A DNA stretch of 64,000 bases from Natronomonas gomsonensis (GCF_013391635.1 NZ_JACAWU010000001.1:620001-684000); one strand, 5' to 3'; counted from the first letter of the stretch, positions 1 to 8,908 are shown. Made by a program: numbers and translations. The notes: generated by a model from the letters alone, not told the origin.

Positions 1-155
1 GGTCACCGTGGCGGAAGTGAAATGCGCCCCTGCACGATGGGAGTACGTGGGTGTCGCCCAATACACGGCCTTCCCGGCGTCCATCACCGATGGGGCGACG
101 GTCTGCACCCGTGGGGGCAATACAATGGGCCGACCCCCTCCGGGCGGCTGACCCG

Positions 156-659
156 CTACTCGTCCCAGTCATTAGAGTTCAGCACGCCAGCCCGGTAGAG
201 TTGGGTGTAGAAACCGACTAGGAGGACACCTGCCAAGACGGTCATTATACCGGGTACGAGGCGATATATGGGGTTGGAAACCTGTACGGTAAGAGCCATC
301 GCCTGTGCCACTCCGACGAAGGCAAGCACGAGCGTCAGGCGGGTTACAGCGCGGTTTGAGCGGAGACTCCGTTGCTCCTGACGACGTTCCCGGGCATAGG
401 AGTACCCCTTACCTGTGAGTTCCAGTTCGTTTCGAGTTGGGTCGTCATCATCGCCCAAAATGAGTGCTGTTCTCTCGGCGAGGCCCATACTAACCAGCGT
501 TTTTGAGGCAGTTGCAATCGCCTCCTCGGAGAGGCCGGTTTGCTCGACTAAATTCACCTCTGGGTCAAGTTGTGGTCCGTCGCCGTGGCGGGGAAATTCT
601 CCCCGTCCGCCCATCTCGTAGAGCGTTTCCAGCACCTCCTGCCACGGGTTATCTCGCAT
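156..659 (-). CDS. Membrane-anchored winged-helix protein
   Basis: Unrecognised 167-residue protein. The first ~95 residues look like a winged-helix DNA-binding domain (helices around residues 3-14, 42-60, then a basic segment to 95). Two hydrophobic segments follow at about residues 103-122 and 130-152, so the protein is probably anchored in the membrane with its DNA-binding part in the cytoplasm. Such fusions are common in haloarchaeal viruses and integrated elements, but the exact role here is unknown. It stands alone, facing away from the next gene, in a short-gene region that I infer belongs to an integrated element. The start is the first ATG of the frame. An alternative is a simple membrane protein whose helical N-terminus does not bind DNA. 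Confidence 0.7.
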   Translation of the reverse strand: MRDNPWQEVLETLYEMGGRGEFPRHGDGPQLDPEVNLVEQTGLSEEAIATASKTLVSMGLAERTALILGDDDDPTRNELELTGKGYSYARERRQEQRSLRSNRAVTRLTLVLAFVGVAQAMALTVQVSNPIYRLVPGIMTVLAGVLLVGFYTQLYRAGVLNSNDWDE

Positions 660-809
660 AGAATCACATCAGGGAGCGCCGACTTAAAACGCGGCCAACG
701 TTGGAGATATGCAATCGAGATTCAGTGGAATAACGGACAGTACCGTCGTAAATACGCAGGCGAATCCAAACTGATTTTTGCAATGGTGAGAATTGGCATC
801 CGTTGAGTG

Positions 810-1037
810 ATGCTCATAGAATCACTTATCGGGGCAATTGCGGACGCTAAGGGCAAAGAGCCGGATGAACTGGAGTTCGTTCTCGAAGACCACATTTCGG
901 CGGAGGCGATTCAGCAGTTGGATGACCATGCGAGCGAATCATGGACGCTTCAGTTCGAACTCCCGAATCACACCGTACAGGTTGGAGGTGACGGTACCAT
1001 CCTCGTAGACGGCACAGAGGAACAGATGTGCCCCTGA
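810..1037 (+). CDS. HalOD1 output-domain protein
   Basis: 75-residue protein that is essentially one halobacterial output domain (HalOD1). It shows an N-terminal helix with the pattern SLIGAIADAKGKEPDELE, then a beta-rich half with FELPNHTVQVGGDGTILVD. This domain is found in haloarchaeal proteins often linked to two-component or stress signalling; its biochemical function is not established. A GTG one codon upstream (807) is an alternative start. It sits inside the putative integrated element without an obvious partner gene; nearest neighbours are unrelated orphans. Confidence 0.75.
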   Translation: MLIESLIGAIADAKGKEPDELEFVLEDHISAEAIQQLDDHASESWTLQFELPNHTVQVGGDGTILVDGTEEQMCP

Positions 1038-1132
1038 ACGCCAATTCTGTTGGAACAGCGGACCCATTGTGTCTGTCACTCGACGGCCACTAAGAATTCC
1101 AACAGGCCCATACATAGCGAATCGTCCGCCGT

Positions 1133-1630
1133 CTAAAACGCCGACAACAGTAGACGCAAGAAATTAGCCTCGCTCTCGTCCGGCTTCCGTGGAGCGACCC
1201 GCCGACCCTCCATCGAACTGGGCGCTTTGTACTCCCAGTCGTGGTCGATAAACTCCGCCAACTCGGGGTTGATGAGTTGGGCCGAGGACACCCAGTACGT
1301 CTTGCCTTCGACCTCCAGCCCGGTCATCTCCTCGAACGGCAGAAGTTTGGTCCCTTTCGGGATGAACAGTTCTTGGGAACACCGGAGCAGAATCGGGTCC
1401 GATAGGTTCGGGTCAACGCCGTAGATGAGTTCGTACTCGGATTTTTTCTTCCCAGTTGGCCACCTATCCGCGAAGATAACGCTAATTTCATCGCTCAAGT
1501 CCTCCCGAGTGTATCCTTCGGCTTCGTAATCGTCCGAATCGGTGTAGTCGGTATGCCGCTCCCCACGCTCCGTTGAGCCGTCCTCTGATGCCTCCGACGA
1601 CCCCCCAGTGAACTTGTCAAAGAGTCCCAT
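1133..1630 (-). CDS. Hypothetical acidic protein
   Basis: 165-residue cytoplasmic-looking protein of unknown function. The N-terminal ~50 residues are low-complexity and rich in Ser, Glu, Asp and Thr after a short MGLFDKFTGG start, a layout typical of haloarchaeal proteins with a disordered leader. The rest (about 50-160) looks globular, with hydrophobic and aromatic residues regularly spaced. I see no transmembrane segment, metal-binding cysteine cluster or nucleotide-binding motif. The reading frame is closed and codon use looks coding. It lies in the accessory region and faces the HalOD1 gene convergently. Confidence 0.6.
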   Translation of the reverse strand: MGLFDKFTGGSSEASEDGSTERGERHTDYTDSDDYEAEGYTREDLSDEISVIFADRWPTGKKKSEYELIYGVDPNLSDPILLRCSQELFIPKGTKLLPFEEMTGLEVEGKTYWVSSAQLINPELAEFIDHDWEYKAPSSMEGRRVAPRKPDESEANFLRLLLSAF

Positions 1631-1946
1631 TGGGCCGCATGACTGTCCCTCGGACCATCAAACTTTGTCGTTGAGCCGACCGCTGGAACACCTGAAAACC
1701 CGAGCGGATGGAGCCGCCCGGATTCAAACAAGAACTTCGATGTGGCACCATTGGAACTGAATGAGTCCAACAGAGCGGGTCGTTGTGGGAACAACCCAGT
1801 CAAACCCACGGGCTATTTCGACTTACGTGTATCGACACATACCAACTTACAGATATACTGTTTCTTTGTGCCATACAAAGGTTTTTGAGTGAAATACTCT
1901 TTTTCTGATACGGAGTATTAAGACCATAGACCACCCATAGTCGGGT
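1631..1946. other. Intergenic stretch with promoter-like end
   Basis: 316 bp without a convincing gene between two divergent accessory genes. The right end is AT-rich (about 1820-1925), as expected for promoters. It holds an inverted repeat, AATACTC at 1893-1899 and GAGTATT at 1913-1919, just upstream of the next start, which could be an operator. I see no tRNA or other RNA gene. Confidence 0.4.
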
Positions 1947-2570
1947 ATGGCACCTAACGGTACAGACGACGAGAGCGACGAGCGCAAGACCTACGACGAG
2001 TACAAGCGGGCGAAGAACCCCCGCGCCAACGAGCCCGGCGAGGCGGGACCGCGTGACCCGTCAGCGGAGATGGCCGAGGACCACGGTATCGGGACGGGCT
2101 TCGAGGACCTGTCCGAGACGGAGGCCACCAAGAAGTCCTACGAGGAGGAGGTCATAGACGAGGGCTGGAGTGCCTTCGGCACCAAGGGCGTCGAAAAGGA
2201 GCGGGCCACCCCCGACAGCGAGAAGACCGGCCTCTCGCTCACCGAGGCGGATATACGTCAGGCCCAGCAGACACCCGACGAGCGGCGCGAGGAACTGCTC
2301 CGGGGTATCCGCAACGAACTCCACGCCCTCAATCGCAAACAGGAGTTCGACGGGGCCAGCCCACCGGACCGTCACCTCACCGAGAAGGGCCTCACCAGCC
2401 TCTATGACGACCTCCAGTCCATCGTCGAATCCGAATCCGAGTCCAATGCAGAGGAACTGGAGACGGCTCTCAACGCCTACTGTGACGACCCGACGACTGG
2501 CGGGCTGGAGGACTCCATCGGTGAGGTCCTCCAGTACGTGCAAACGGGAGCAACCGAATCCGAAGCCTGA
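1947..2570 (+). CDS. Hypothetical hydrophilic acidic protein
   Basis: 207-residue, very hydrophilic protein with no recognised family. The first ~95 residues are charged and low in hydrophobics, probably disordered. The C-terminal half (about 95-200) has heptad-like helices, including a long one around residues 105-130 and another around 145-180, so a small helical bundle or coiled coil is plausible. No signal peptide, membrane segment or catalytic motif is visible. An AT-rich promoter-like zone with an inverted repeat precedes it. It is an orphan of the putative integrated element; a structural or regulatory viral-type protein is possible but not shown. Confidence 0.6.
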   Translation: MAPNGTDDESDERKTYDEYKRAKNPRANEPGEAGPRDPSAEMAEDHGIGTGFEDLSETEATKKSYEEEVIDEGWSAFGTKGVEKERATPDSEKTGLSLTEADIRQAQQTPDERREELLRGIRNELHALNRKQEFDGASPPDRHLTEKGLTSLYDDLQSIVESESESNAEELETALNAYCDDPTTGGLEDSIGEVLQYVQTGATESEA

Positions 2571-2838
2571 GCGAGTGGGTCAACGGCTCCCCTCGGACGC
2601 AAACGCCGGACGGTGTTGCGTCTCCGATTTCAGCTGGGGGTTTCGGGACAATCACCGTTCAGTCAATCGGTTTTCAGTCTATATCACTCGATGATACCAC
2701 TCGCAAATAGACGCAATCTGACGGGGGTTGCACCGTCCAGTGATTACACTATTGAGGCACTCAGGGTGGAGCCAGCGGTCGAGCCGCCCCACGGCACGGA
2801 TGCTCGTCCTCTGCTCAGTGGAGGTGGAGAAACTGCCC

Positions 2839-3372
2839 TCAGTCCTCAAAATATTTTGCAGGTTCATTGATTTCGTCTTTGAGGACGAGCCTCGCCGCCG
2901 AGACAGCCTGCAACATCTCGTTCTCATTGAAGTTGTGATATGCCTCGGGGACTTCATCACCAATACCTCCTGTGTCGGAATATTCTACATGCCAAGTAAA
3001 GTACCCATTTGCCCACCGAAACTCCTCATATGCATCCTCAATAAGATTCATCTGAGTGTCGTCTAAGAATATCGAAGCATGACGCATTGCGTACTCAAAA
3101 TCGTAAAAAGCACTCATTATTTCATTTTCAAACTCAGATTCGTCCATTGACATAGAACTCTCCCAATTGAACTTATATTTCTGATAGCAATTCTCCAGAT
3201 TCGCATGTAGGTCCGTAATTGAGTTCACTTTTTCTTTGAGAAAATAGTCTGCATACCGCCGGGTATCTTCAGCCTCAATTTGCTTTTGAGTTACGTAATA
3301 GTTAGCCCCTCCTGCAATTGCGGACCCGATGACACCACCAATTGCGGCCCCAATGACCGTAGCAGTAACCAT
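2839..3372 (-). CDS. AT-rich N-anchored membrane protein
   Basis: 177 residues from the ATG at 3372; an in-frame TTG at 3384 is a weaker start. One Gly/Ala-rich hydrophobic segment lies at about residues 3-25, followed by a helical, coiled-coil-like domain with many Glu, Asn, Tyr and Phe (about 30-165). It is therefore probably an N-terminally anchored protein with a cytoplasmic helical domain. Base composition is clearly lower in GC than all neighbouring genes, and its codons (many ATT, AAT, TTT, GAA) are unlike haloarchaeal housekeeping genes, which points to recent acquisition. No family recognised. Confidence 0.65.
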   Translation of the reverse strand: MVTATVIGAAIGGVIGSAIAGGANYYVTQKQIEAEDTRRYADYFLKEKVNSITDLHANLENCYQKYKFNWESSMSMDESEFENEIMSAFYDFEYAMRHASIFLDDTQMNLIEDAYEEFRWANGYFTWHVEYSDTGGIGDEVPEAYHNFNENEMLQAVSAARLVLKDEINEPAKYFED

Positions 3373-3576
3373 AAACCAACACAAATTTGCTGAGATAATA
3401 AGCGCTACTGGGTATTGAGGCTAAATCGACTCACCTTCAGTCCACTATTCACGAACCCTGAGCCGATTCTGACACAGATATCGAGACTAGTTAGATGTCA
3501 CACGTGCTGAATTAGTGAAGACGAGTTGGGGTGCAGATTAATGAGACGCTTGGCGGCATTTGTACCCAGGACCGTC

Positions 3577-3608
3577 TAGTATATACTGACTGCCGCCGGA
3601 GGTGTATC
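3577..3608 (+). promoter_or_regulatory. Promoter and strong Shine-Dalgarno of the integrase operon
   Basis: A palindromic TATA-like element, AGTATATACT, lies at 3578-3587. A strong Shine-Dalgarno sequence GGAGGTG follows at 3598-3604, four bases before the ATG at 3609. The site fixes the start of the DNA-binding protein at 3609 rather than at the in-frame ATG 78 bases upstream. Overlap of the palindrome with the promoter suggests self-regulation by the encoded protein (inference). Confidence 0.55.
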
Positions 3609-4205
3609 ATGTGCCCGCACAGCACAGAATCGAGTAGTACCAACAGTACCGACGGCGAGCGGCAGGAACGCGCTCGGGTGTCGGTGAACCTAACAGCGGC
3701 AGAGAAGGCGGAGTGGGAGACGCTGTCCGAGGCGGCCGACCGTCCGCTCTCATCCTTCGTCAAAAGCCGGGTCCGAGCGGGCGTCAAGAAGTTCGACGCG
3801 GAAGTAGCCCCGGACGAGGACCACGCAGCGCTCCGTCGGAGCCGCGACGAGTGGCGAGACACGGCAGAGTCGGCGCTAACCCGCGTGGAGGAATTGGAAC
3901 GGGGGCTTGAGGCGACCGACCGTGGCGAGTTCACGAAGATGCTGTCGGAGCGGGACGCACCGCTTCCGTGGTCGGAGGCGGTCGAACGCCTTCGTGCTGG
4001 CGTGCCAACACGCATGAAGCAGTACATGGCGGAGATACCGGAGGTACATGCAGAGGTTCCGTCGGGCGCGGCGACGGCGAGGGCGGCGACAGTCGTGGTC
4101 ACCGAAAAAGAAGACAGGAGCGTCGACAATAGCGACGACGGGAACACTGACGAGGGTGAGACGGACGCGCCGGAGTACGCGCTGTCTTGGGAGGCAGAGC
4201 GATGA
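3609..4205 (+). CDS. Putative ribbon-helix-helix/coiled-coil regulator preceding the integrase
   Basis: 198 residues from the ATG at 3609, chosen because of the GGAGGTG just upstream. After a short Ser/Thr-rich leader, residues ~20-55 (RARVSVNLTAAEKAEWETL, then SSFVKSRVRAG) fit a ribbon-helix-helix or arc-like DNA-binding fold: a beta-strand followed by two helices. A helical, probably coiled-coil region follows (~60-110), and the C-terminus is acidic and low-complexity. The stop codon overlaps the integrase ATG (ATGA), so the two are translationally coupled. A role as excisionase-like accessory factor or repressor of the recombinase is a reasonable inference; a plain coiled-coil accessory protein is the alternative. 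Confidence 0.65.
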   Translation: MCPHSTESSSTNSTDGERQERARVSVNLTAAEKAEWETLSEAADRPLSSFVKSRVRAGVKKFDAEVAPDEDHAALRRSRDEWRDTAESALTRVEELERGLEATDRGEFTKMLSERDAPLPWSEAVERLRAGVPTRMKQYMAEIPEVHAEVPSGAATARAATVVVTEKEDRSVDNSDDGNTDEGETDAPEYALSWEAER

Positions 4206-5923
4206 CGGACGACCGTGCGCCTCCGTCGGCGGACCCGGCGGACCGGTTGGGCGTGTTCAAGCGGTTCGCGGATATACCTGCGCCGTGGCGGCACGACCTT
4301 GACCCGACGGTGTACGATGGACGGGACATGTGGGCAGAATACGACGCCTCGACGGGGGCACTGACGACTGACAGCGAGCGGCAGTCGTCGGATATGAGGC
4401 TGGCCGTCGAGTCGTGGAACGACCATATGGCCGACAAGGGCCGGCATCCGATGCTCGCGCACCCGTCGGACGTGGAGGAGTGGTGTGCAGACCTGCTATC
4501 GCGTATGGCCCCAAAGCGGGCATACAACCCATACTGGGTAACGGTCGAGAAGGCATACATGTGGCTGTCATGGCATCGACACCACCCACACGTATACAAT
4601 GTGTTCGTCATGGCCGCGGCTGAGTATCCGGAGGGTGCAGCCCACGAGGTGTGGAACGCGAAGATGGCCCGACGAGCGACAACTGACGGCGGAACTGACC
4701 AGCCAAAGTCGGAGCACGTTGTGCTGACGGACGGTGGGATGGACATAGACCCGGGTAGGGCCTTTGCGGGCGGGGCAGGCGTGGATGCGGACCCGCTCGC
4801 GGCGCTGTCCGAGCAGGTAACGGCGGGCGAGCGGGCTCTACGGGAGAACGCAGAATACGAGAATGTAATGGACTGGTATCTAGCGGAGGTCCACTCGGGG
4901 TCAGCGGTTCGAACACGACAGGAGTACCAACAGGTGTGGCGCGAGTGGTCTGAGTACCTCGCGGACGCGGAACCGGGTCGTCACCCGGCGTGCCCCGCAG
5001 AGTATCACGTTCGAGGGTTCGCGAAGGAATTATGTGGCCGGCATCAAGCGGTTTGGGCACGCTCGAAGGTGAGCCTGCTGGCAAACTGGTACGAGTGGTT
5101 CACCAAGGAAGAGACAACGCCCGCGTTCCCGAGCGCTCCCTTCCGTAAAGTGTACGAGAAGTACCCGTGGCCGCCGGACGACAGGCTCCGGGCACGGACG
5201 CTGACGGTTAACCAACACCGGAGGGTGCTGGCGGATGTGACACATGAGCGCGACCTCGCGTGGATACTGTTGGGGCTGAAACTCGGGATGCGAGAAGGTG
5301 AGGTATTGAACGTCCAACTGCAAGACGTGAATCTCACAGACCCAGCACTCCGTGACCACTACCCGAAGTTAGGGTCACACCGATTGGTTCGAGACCACTC
5401 GAACGCAATCTACATCCCACCGGGCCGAAAGGCGTCGAACTCGACGGGTCCGGCGGTGACGCTCCGGAGGTTTGACGACGGGCACGGACCCATAGTGAAT
5501 AAATCCCGGTTCCCCCGCGTAATGCCGCTGGATGAGGAGTTGCGGGCGGTGCTGACACGCTACCTGTTGGCAAGGTATGACGCCCCAGACCAGCCGTGGC
5601 TATTCTTGACGGAGACTCACCACGACCACTTCCGCGACCAAAACAGGGTGAACGACATATGGCAGGAGGCGTACGAGCGGCACGGATTCGAGGAGGACGA
5701 AGCGGCGGGTCTCCGGGGCGTCACCAGCCACACGGGTCGGCACTTCTTCTCGGACTACTGGGAGTCGTCGGGAAGACTGTCGCGTTCGCGGTTGAACTAC
5801 ATCCGCGGTGATTCTCCGGGTGCGGGCTATCATGGGGCCGCTATCGGTGACTACCTCCACCCGTCGTACGCCGATATAGAGGATGTTTATCGTACGAACG
5901 TCCCACGGCTCCTGTCTGAGTAA
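4202..5923 (+). CDS. Tyrosine recombinase / integrase
   Basis: 573-residue site-specific recombinase of the XerC/XerD-lambda integrase superfamily. The core-binding (SAM-like) region is around residues 210-310. The catalytic domain shows Arg I in LGLKLGMREGEVL, the HTGRHFF motif with the His-x-x-Arg pair, and a C-terminal HPSYADIEDVY segment with the candidate nucleophilic Tyr. About 200 extra N-terminal residues precede the standard domains and may bind arm-type sites. I chose the ATG at 4202, which overlaps the preceding stop, over one at 4187. It is the last gene before the junction with a truncated chromosomal helicase, the usual place for the integrase of an integrated element. Confidence 0.9.
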   Translation: MTDDRAPPSADPADRLGVFKRFADIPAPWRHDLDPTVYDGRDMWAEYDASTGALTTDSERQSSDMRLAVESWNDHMADKGRHPMLAHPSDVEEWCADLLSRMAPKRAYNPYWVTVEKAYMWLSWHRHHPHVYNVFVMAAAEYPEGAAHEVWNAKMARRATTDGGTDQPKSEHVVLTDGGMDIDPGRAFAGGAGVDADPLAALSEQVTAGERALRENAEYENVMDWYLAEVHSGSAVRTRQEYQQVWREWSEYLADAEPGRHPACPAEYHVRGFAKELCGRHQAVWARSKVSLLANWYEWFTKEETTPAFPSAPFRKVYEKYPWPPDDRLRARTLTVNQHRRVLADVTHERDLAWILLGLKLGMREGEVLNVQLQDVNLTDPALRDHYPKLGSHRLVRDHSNAIYIPPGRKASNSTGPAVTLRRFDDGHGPIVNKSRFPRVMPLDEELRAVLTRYLLARYDAPDQPWLFLTETHHDHFRDQNRVNDIWQEAYERHGFEEDEAAGLRGVTSHTGRHFFSDYWESSGRLSRSRLNYIRGDSPGAGYHGAAIGDYLHPSYADIEDVYRTNVPRLLSE

Positions 5924-6225
5924 TTTAAGGGGGTCGATTGTCGGCACCTCAGGGCGACCTCTAAGCGATTTTCCCAACTCTGACGACCGTCACGCCTAAG
6001 CGGTCGCACCCGAAGGTATCGGTAACGAGAAACCCGAGAACGCGACGCCGGCGTGCCCGTTGTGCCCGCACAGGACAGCGGCACGGTCGGCGTCTACTGG
6101 TGGTCCGTGTCGTTGGGGGATAAACTCGACGGTGCTGACTTAACACCGCTGTTCTCCGGTATCTCGTGCCCGCACATGGACGGATATGACACGCGCTCGG
6201 GGCAGCCCGAGGGTGTGCGAATTAG
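5924..6225. other. Non-coding junction between integrated element and helicase remnant
   Basis: About 300 bp without a gene between the integrase stop and the point where helicase homology begins. A stop codon in the helicase frame at 6223-6225 marks the latest possible left limit of the remnant. The 11-mer GTGCCCGCACA occurs here twice (6062-6072, 6166-6176) and once at the start of the regulator gene (3611-3621); these may be recombinase or regulator sites. No tRNA gene is present, so integration was not into a tRNA at this end. Confidence 0.5.
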
Positions 6226-7806
6226 CCAAACGCCTACCACGCCTTCGACCCGACGACCGTCGAGTCGTTCACCGGCGCGTTGATAGACGACGAGACGTTC
6301 GTCGTCTGCGACGAGGCCCACATGCTCGAACCGCGGGTCCGGGATTTGGTCGGCGACGGCGTCTCCGGGCGCTCACTCCGAAGCGCCGAGAGCGAACTGT
6401 CGCGGGTCATCGAGCCACTGGCGGCGATGGAGGAAGCCGGCGGCGGCACAGAGACCCGCTACGGCGGCGAAGCCAAACAGCAAGCGGCCACGGTTCGGGA
6501 TGAACTGAACGAAACCGACGTGACGCTGGGAGAGTTACGCGACACCAAGCGCTTTCTCGTCGCGCTCCAGGAGGAACTCGACCAACGGATCACCGAGCAC
6601 CTCGACGCCGAACGGCCGGACTGGCGGCGGAACCTCCCCGAGTTGCGCGACGACGAAATACCGCTCAGAGACCCCGAACAGCCCGGTACGGACGAGTTGA
6701 CACAGTGGGCCGAACGCAACGGCTTCGACGCGAAGGTCTGGACCCGCGCCGAGACGGTGTGTGCCGTCGCCGGCCACATCCTCGACACGGTCGAAGAGGA
6801 GGACAAACGCCGCGCAGCGCCACCGGTGGGCCGGACGCTCGGAACGTGGTACCGGGCCGACCACACCGACTTCTTCCGGGAAATCGAACTCGAACGGACG
6901 TGGGACGACACCCACCCCGCCGAGTCTTGGCGGCGGGCCTACACCGCCCGCTTTTCGCTGCACAACTGCCTCCCGTCGGGCGCCATCGGCGAACAGCTCG
7001 GCGAGTTCGGCGGCGGCATCCTGATGAGCGCGACGCTGGAGCCACTGGAGGCCTTCGCCGAGGTGACCGGCCTCCGGCATCTCGAAGACGAAGAGGACCG
7101 ACCCGTCGTCGAGCGAACGTACGGACTGGAGTTCCCCGAGGAGAACCGGGGCTCCTACGCCGTCGCTACACCGAAGTTCACCTACTCGAACCGCGGCGAC
7201 CCCGACGAAGACACCGACACCCGGCGCGCCCACGCCCGAGCAATCCGGCAGGTCGCCGACTCGCCGGGGAACGTCCTCGTCGGGATGCCCTCGTACCGGG
7301 AGGCCGAGTGGGCCGCCTCGATACTCGACGGCCACGACAAGGAGGTGCTCGTCGACGAGGCGACCGACGACGTGGCGACCGAGGAGTTGAAACGCGAGTT
7401 CTTCGCAGGCGACCCGAAGGTGCTCGTGACGAGTCTGCGCGGGACACTGACCGAGGGCGTCGACTACCGCGGCGACCGCCTGTCGGCGGCCATCGTCTGT
7501 GGCGTCCCCATCATCAACACCGCCAGTCCCCGAACCCGGGCGGTCCGGACAGCCTACGACCGCGCCTTCGGCGACGGGTTCAAATACGCCCTAGCGGTGC
7601 CGGCCGTCCGGAAGGCCAGACAGGCCGTCGGCCGCGTCATCCGCGGCCCCGACGAGCGCGGCGTCCGGGTGTTCTGTGACGAACGCTACGCTCGCGATTC
7701 CTGGGACAGTGTCCGCGAGTTGCTCGGCGATGCCGACCGCGAGGAGTTCGGCGCCGTCAGCACCGATATGTTCGATTTCGCATTAGAGCGGTTCTGGTCG
7801 ACTTGA
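6226..7806 (+). pseudogene. DinG/Rad3-type DNA helicase, 5'-truncated
   Basis: C-terminal ~525 codons of a superfamily 2 helicase (DinG/XPD-like, helicase C2 domain). Homology-like sequence begins with NAYHAFDPTTV right after an in-frame TAG at 6223-6225. Visible motifs are the Walker B box CDEAHML, the motif III-like SATLEP, and the motif VI-like QAVGRVIRGPDERG. The N-terminal ~250-270 residues that carry Walker A (GKT) and the Q motif in this family are absent, so the product could not hydrolyse ATP by itself. The break coincides with the end of the integrase-bearing element, so I infer that insertion or a rearrangement removed the 5' part. A TTG at 6280 could start a residual product. An intact relative lies at 21801-23558. 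Confidence 0.75.
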
Positions 7807-8862
7807 TTACAGTATCCACGCATCCTCCGGGTCGAACCCGACGGTCAGTTCGTCGGCTTCGGGCGGGACATCGAGTGCGACGACGACCCGCGTTCCCTCC
7901 CAGTCGAGGTGGACCCGCGTCGTCTCCCCGAGGAACTCGCTGTCGACGACCGTCCCGGTGAGTCGGTTCCGCCCGGCGTCGACCCCGAAGGCCCCGGGTC
8001 GGACGCAGAACGTCAGACGTTCGTCGGACGCGTTTTCCACCCGAGGTAGGACGAAATCGCACCCCTGCACCCGAACGGCCAACCCCCCTGTTTCACCTGC
8101 AGTTGTCGAGTTACCACGGGTCGTGTCAACGACCTGCGCGTCGAAGACGTTGTTCTCGCCGAGGAACTCCGCGACGAACCGCGAGGCCGGTCGGCGGTAC
8201 AACTCCTGTGGTCGGCCGACCTGTTCGACCCGGCCATCCGAGAGCACCGCCACGCGGTCGGAGACGGCGAGCGCCTCGGCCTGGTCGTGGGTGACGTAGA
8301 CGGTCGTGACCCCGAGTTCCTGTTGAATCTCGCGGACGTCCCGACGGAGTCGCTCCCGGAGGCGAGCATCGAGTGCGCTCATCGGCTCGTCGAGCAACAG
8401 GAGTTCCGGGCCGGGCGCCAGCGCCCGCGCCAATGCGACGCGCTGCTGTTGGCCGCCGGAGAGTGCAGTCGGGTCCCGCTCCTCGAAGCCTTCGAGTCCG
8501 ACCAAGGTGAGCAGTTCCTCGATTCGCTCCTCGGTCGTGACGCCGCCCGGTGGCTCGGCGAATCGGAGACCGTAACCGACGTTTTCGGCGACGGACATGT
8601 GTGGGAACAGCGCGTAGCTCTGAAACACCAATCCGACACCGCGGGCCTCCGGTGGCACGCCGGCCATCGACTCGCCGTCGAAGCGAACCGTCCCCTCAGT
8701 TGGTGCCTCGAAGCCCCCGAGCAGCCGTAGGGTCGTCGTCTTCCCACACCCGGAGGGGCCGACCAGCGTGAAGAACTCGCCGTCGGCGACCGACAGCGAC
8801 ACGTCCGACAGTGCCGTCGTCGGACCGTAGCGCTTGCTCACACCGTCGAGGTCGACCCTCAC
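7807..8862 (-). CDS. ABC transporter ATP-binding protein, thiamine/iron class
   Basis: 351-residue ATPase of an importer, last gene of a three-gene operon. Walker A is GPSGCGKTTTL (about residues 34-44), the Q-loop is in LVFQSYALFPH, the signature is LSGGQQQRVALARAL, Walker B is LLLLDEPMSALD and the H-loop is YVTHDQAEA. A C-terminal TOBE-type domain (~245-345) matches the MalK/PotA/FbpC branch. Start: GTG at 8862 gives MRVDLDGVSKRYG, the usual N-terminus; GTGs at 8871 and 8895 are alternatives. Its stop directly abuts the helicase remnant stop. A segment at 8081-8105 resembles an origin recognition box on the coding strand and uses codons (ACA, GGG GGG TTG) rare in its neighbours. Confidence 0.9.
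   Translation of the reverse strand: MRVDLDGVSKRYGPTTALSDVSLSVADGEFFTLVGPSGCGKTTTLRLLGGFEAPTEGTVRFDGESMAGVPPEARGVGLVFQSYALFPHMSVAENVGYGLRFAEPPGGVTTEERIEELLTLVGLEGFEERDPTALSGGQQQRVALARALAPGPELLLLDEPMSALDARLRERLRRDVREIQQELGVTTVYVTHDQAEALAVSDRVAVLSDGRVEQVGRPQELYRRPASRFVAEFLGENNVFDAQVVDTTRGNSTTAGETGGLAVRVQGCDFVLPRVENASDERLTFCVRPGAFGVDAGRNRLTGTVVDSEFLGETTRVHLDWEGTRVVVALDVPPEADELTVGFDPEDAWIL
8081..8105 (-). promoter_or_regulatory. ORB-like sequence inside the ABC ATPase gene
   Basis: On the minus strand this reads TGCA-N3-GAAAC-N-GGGGGG-TT, one mismatch from the ORB pattern TCCA-N3-GAAAC-N-RRGGGG found at oriC in this window. Fifteen consecutive bases (8081-8095) are identical to the ORB in front of orc1 (49201-49215). 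It lies within codons that are uncommon here. It may be fortuitous; binding of Orc1 has not been shown. Confidence 0.3.
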
Positions 8863-8908
8863 GGCCGCCACCTCTCGTTTCGCGACCCGACGCACTCCTC
8901 GCGTGGCA

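Noticed and set aside
1715-1750. Sequence resembling a tRNA T-arm on the minus strand (TTTGAATCCGGGC)
   Set aside because: No matching stem on the 5' side and no acceptor or anticodon arm; not a tRNA or a recognisable tRNA fragment.
4187-4201. ATG at 4187 as integrase start
   Set aside because: The ATG at 4202 forms an ATGA overlap with the preceding stop, a standard coupling signal; the earlier one lies inside the upstream gene without added support.
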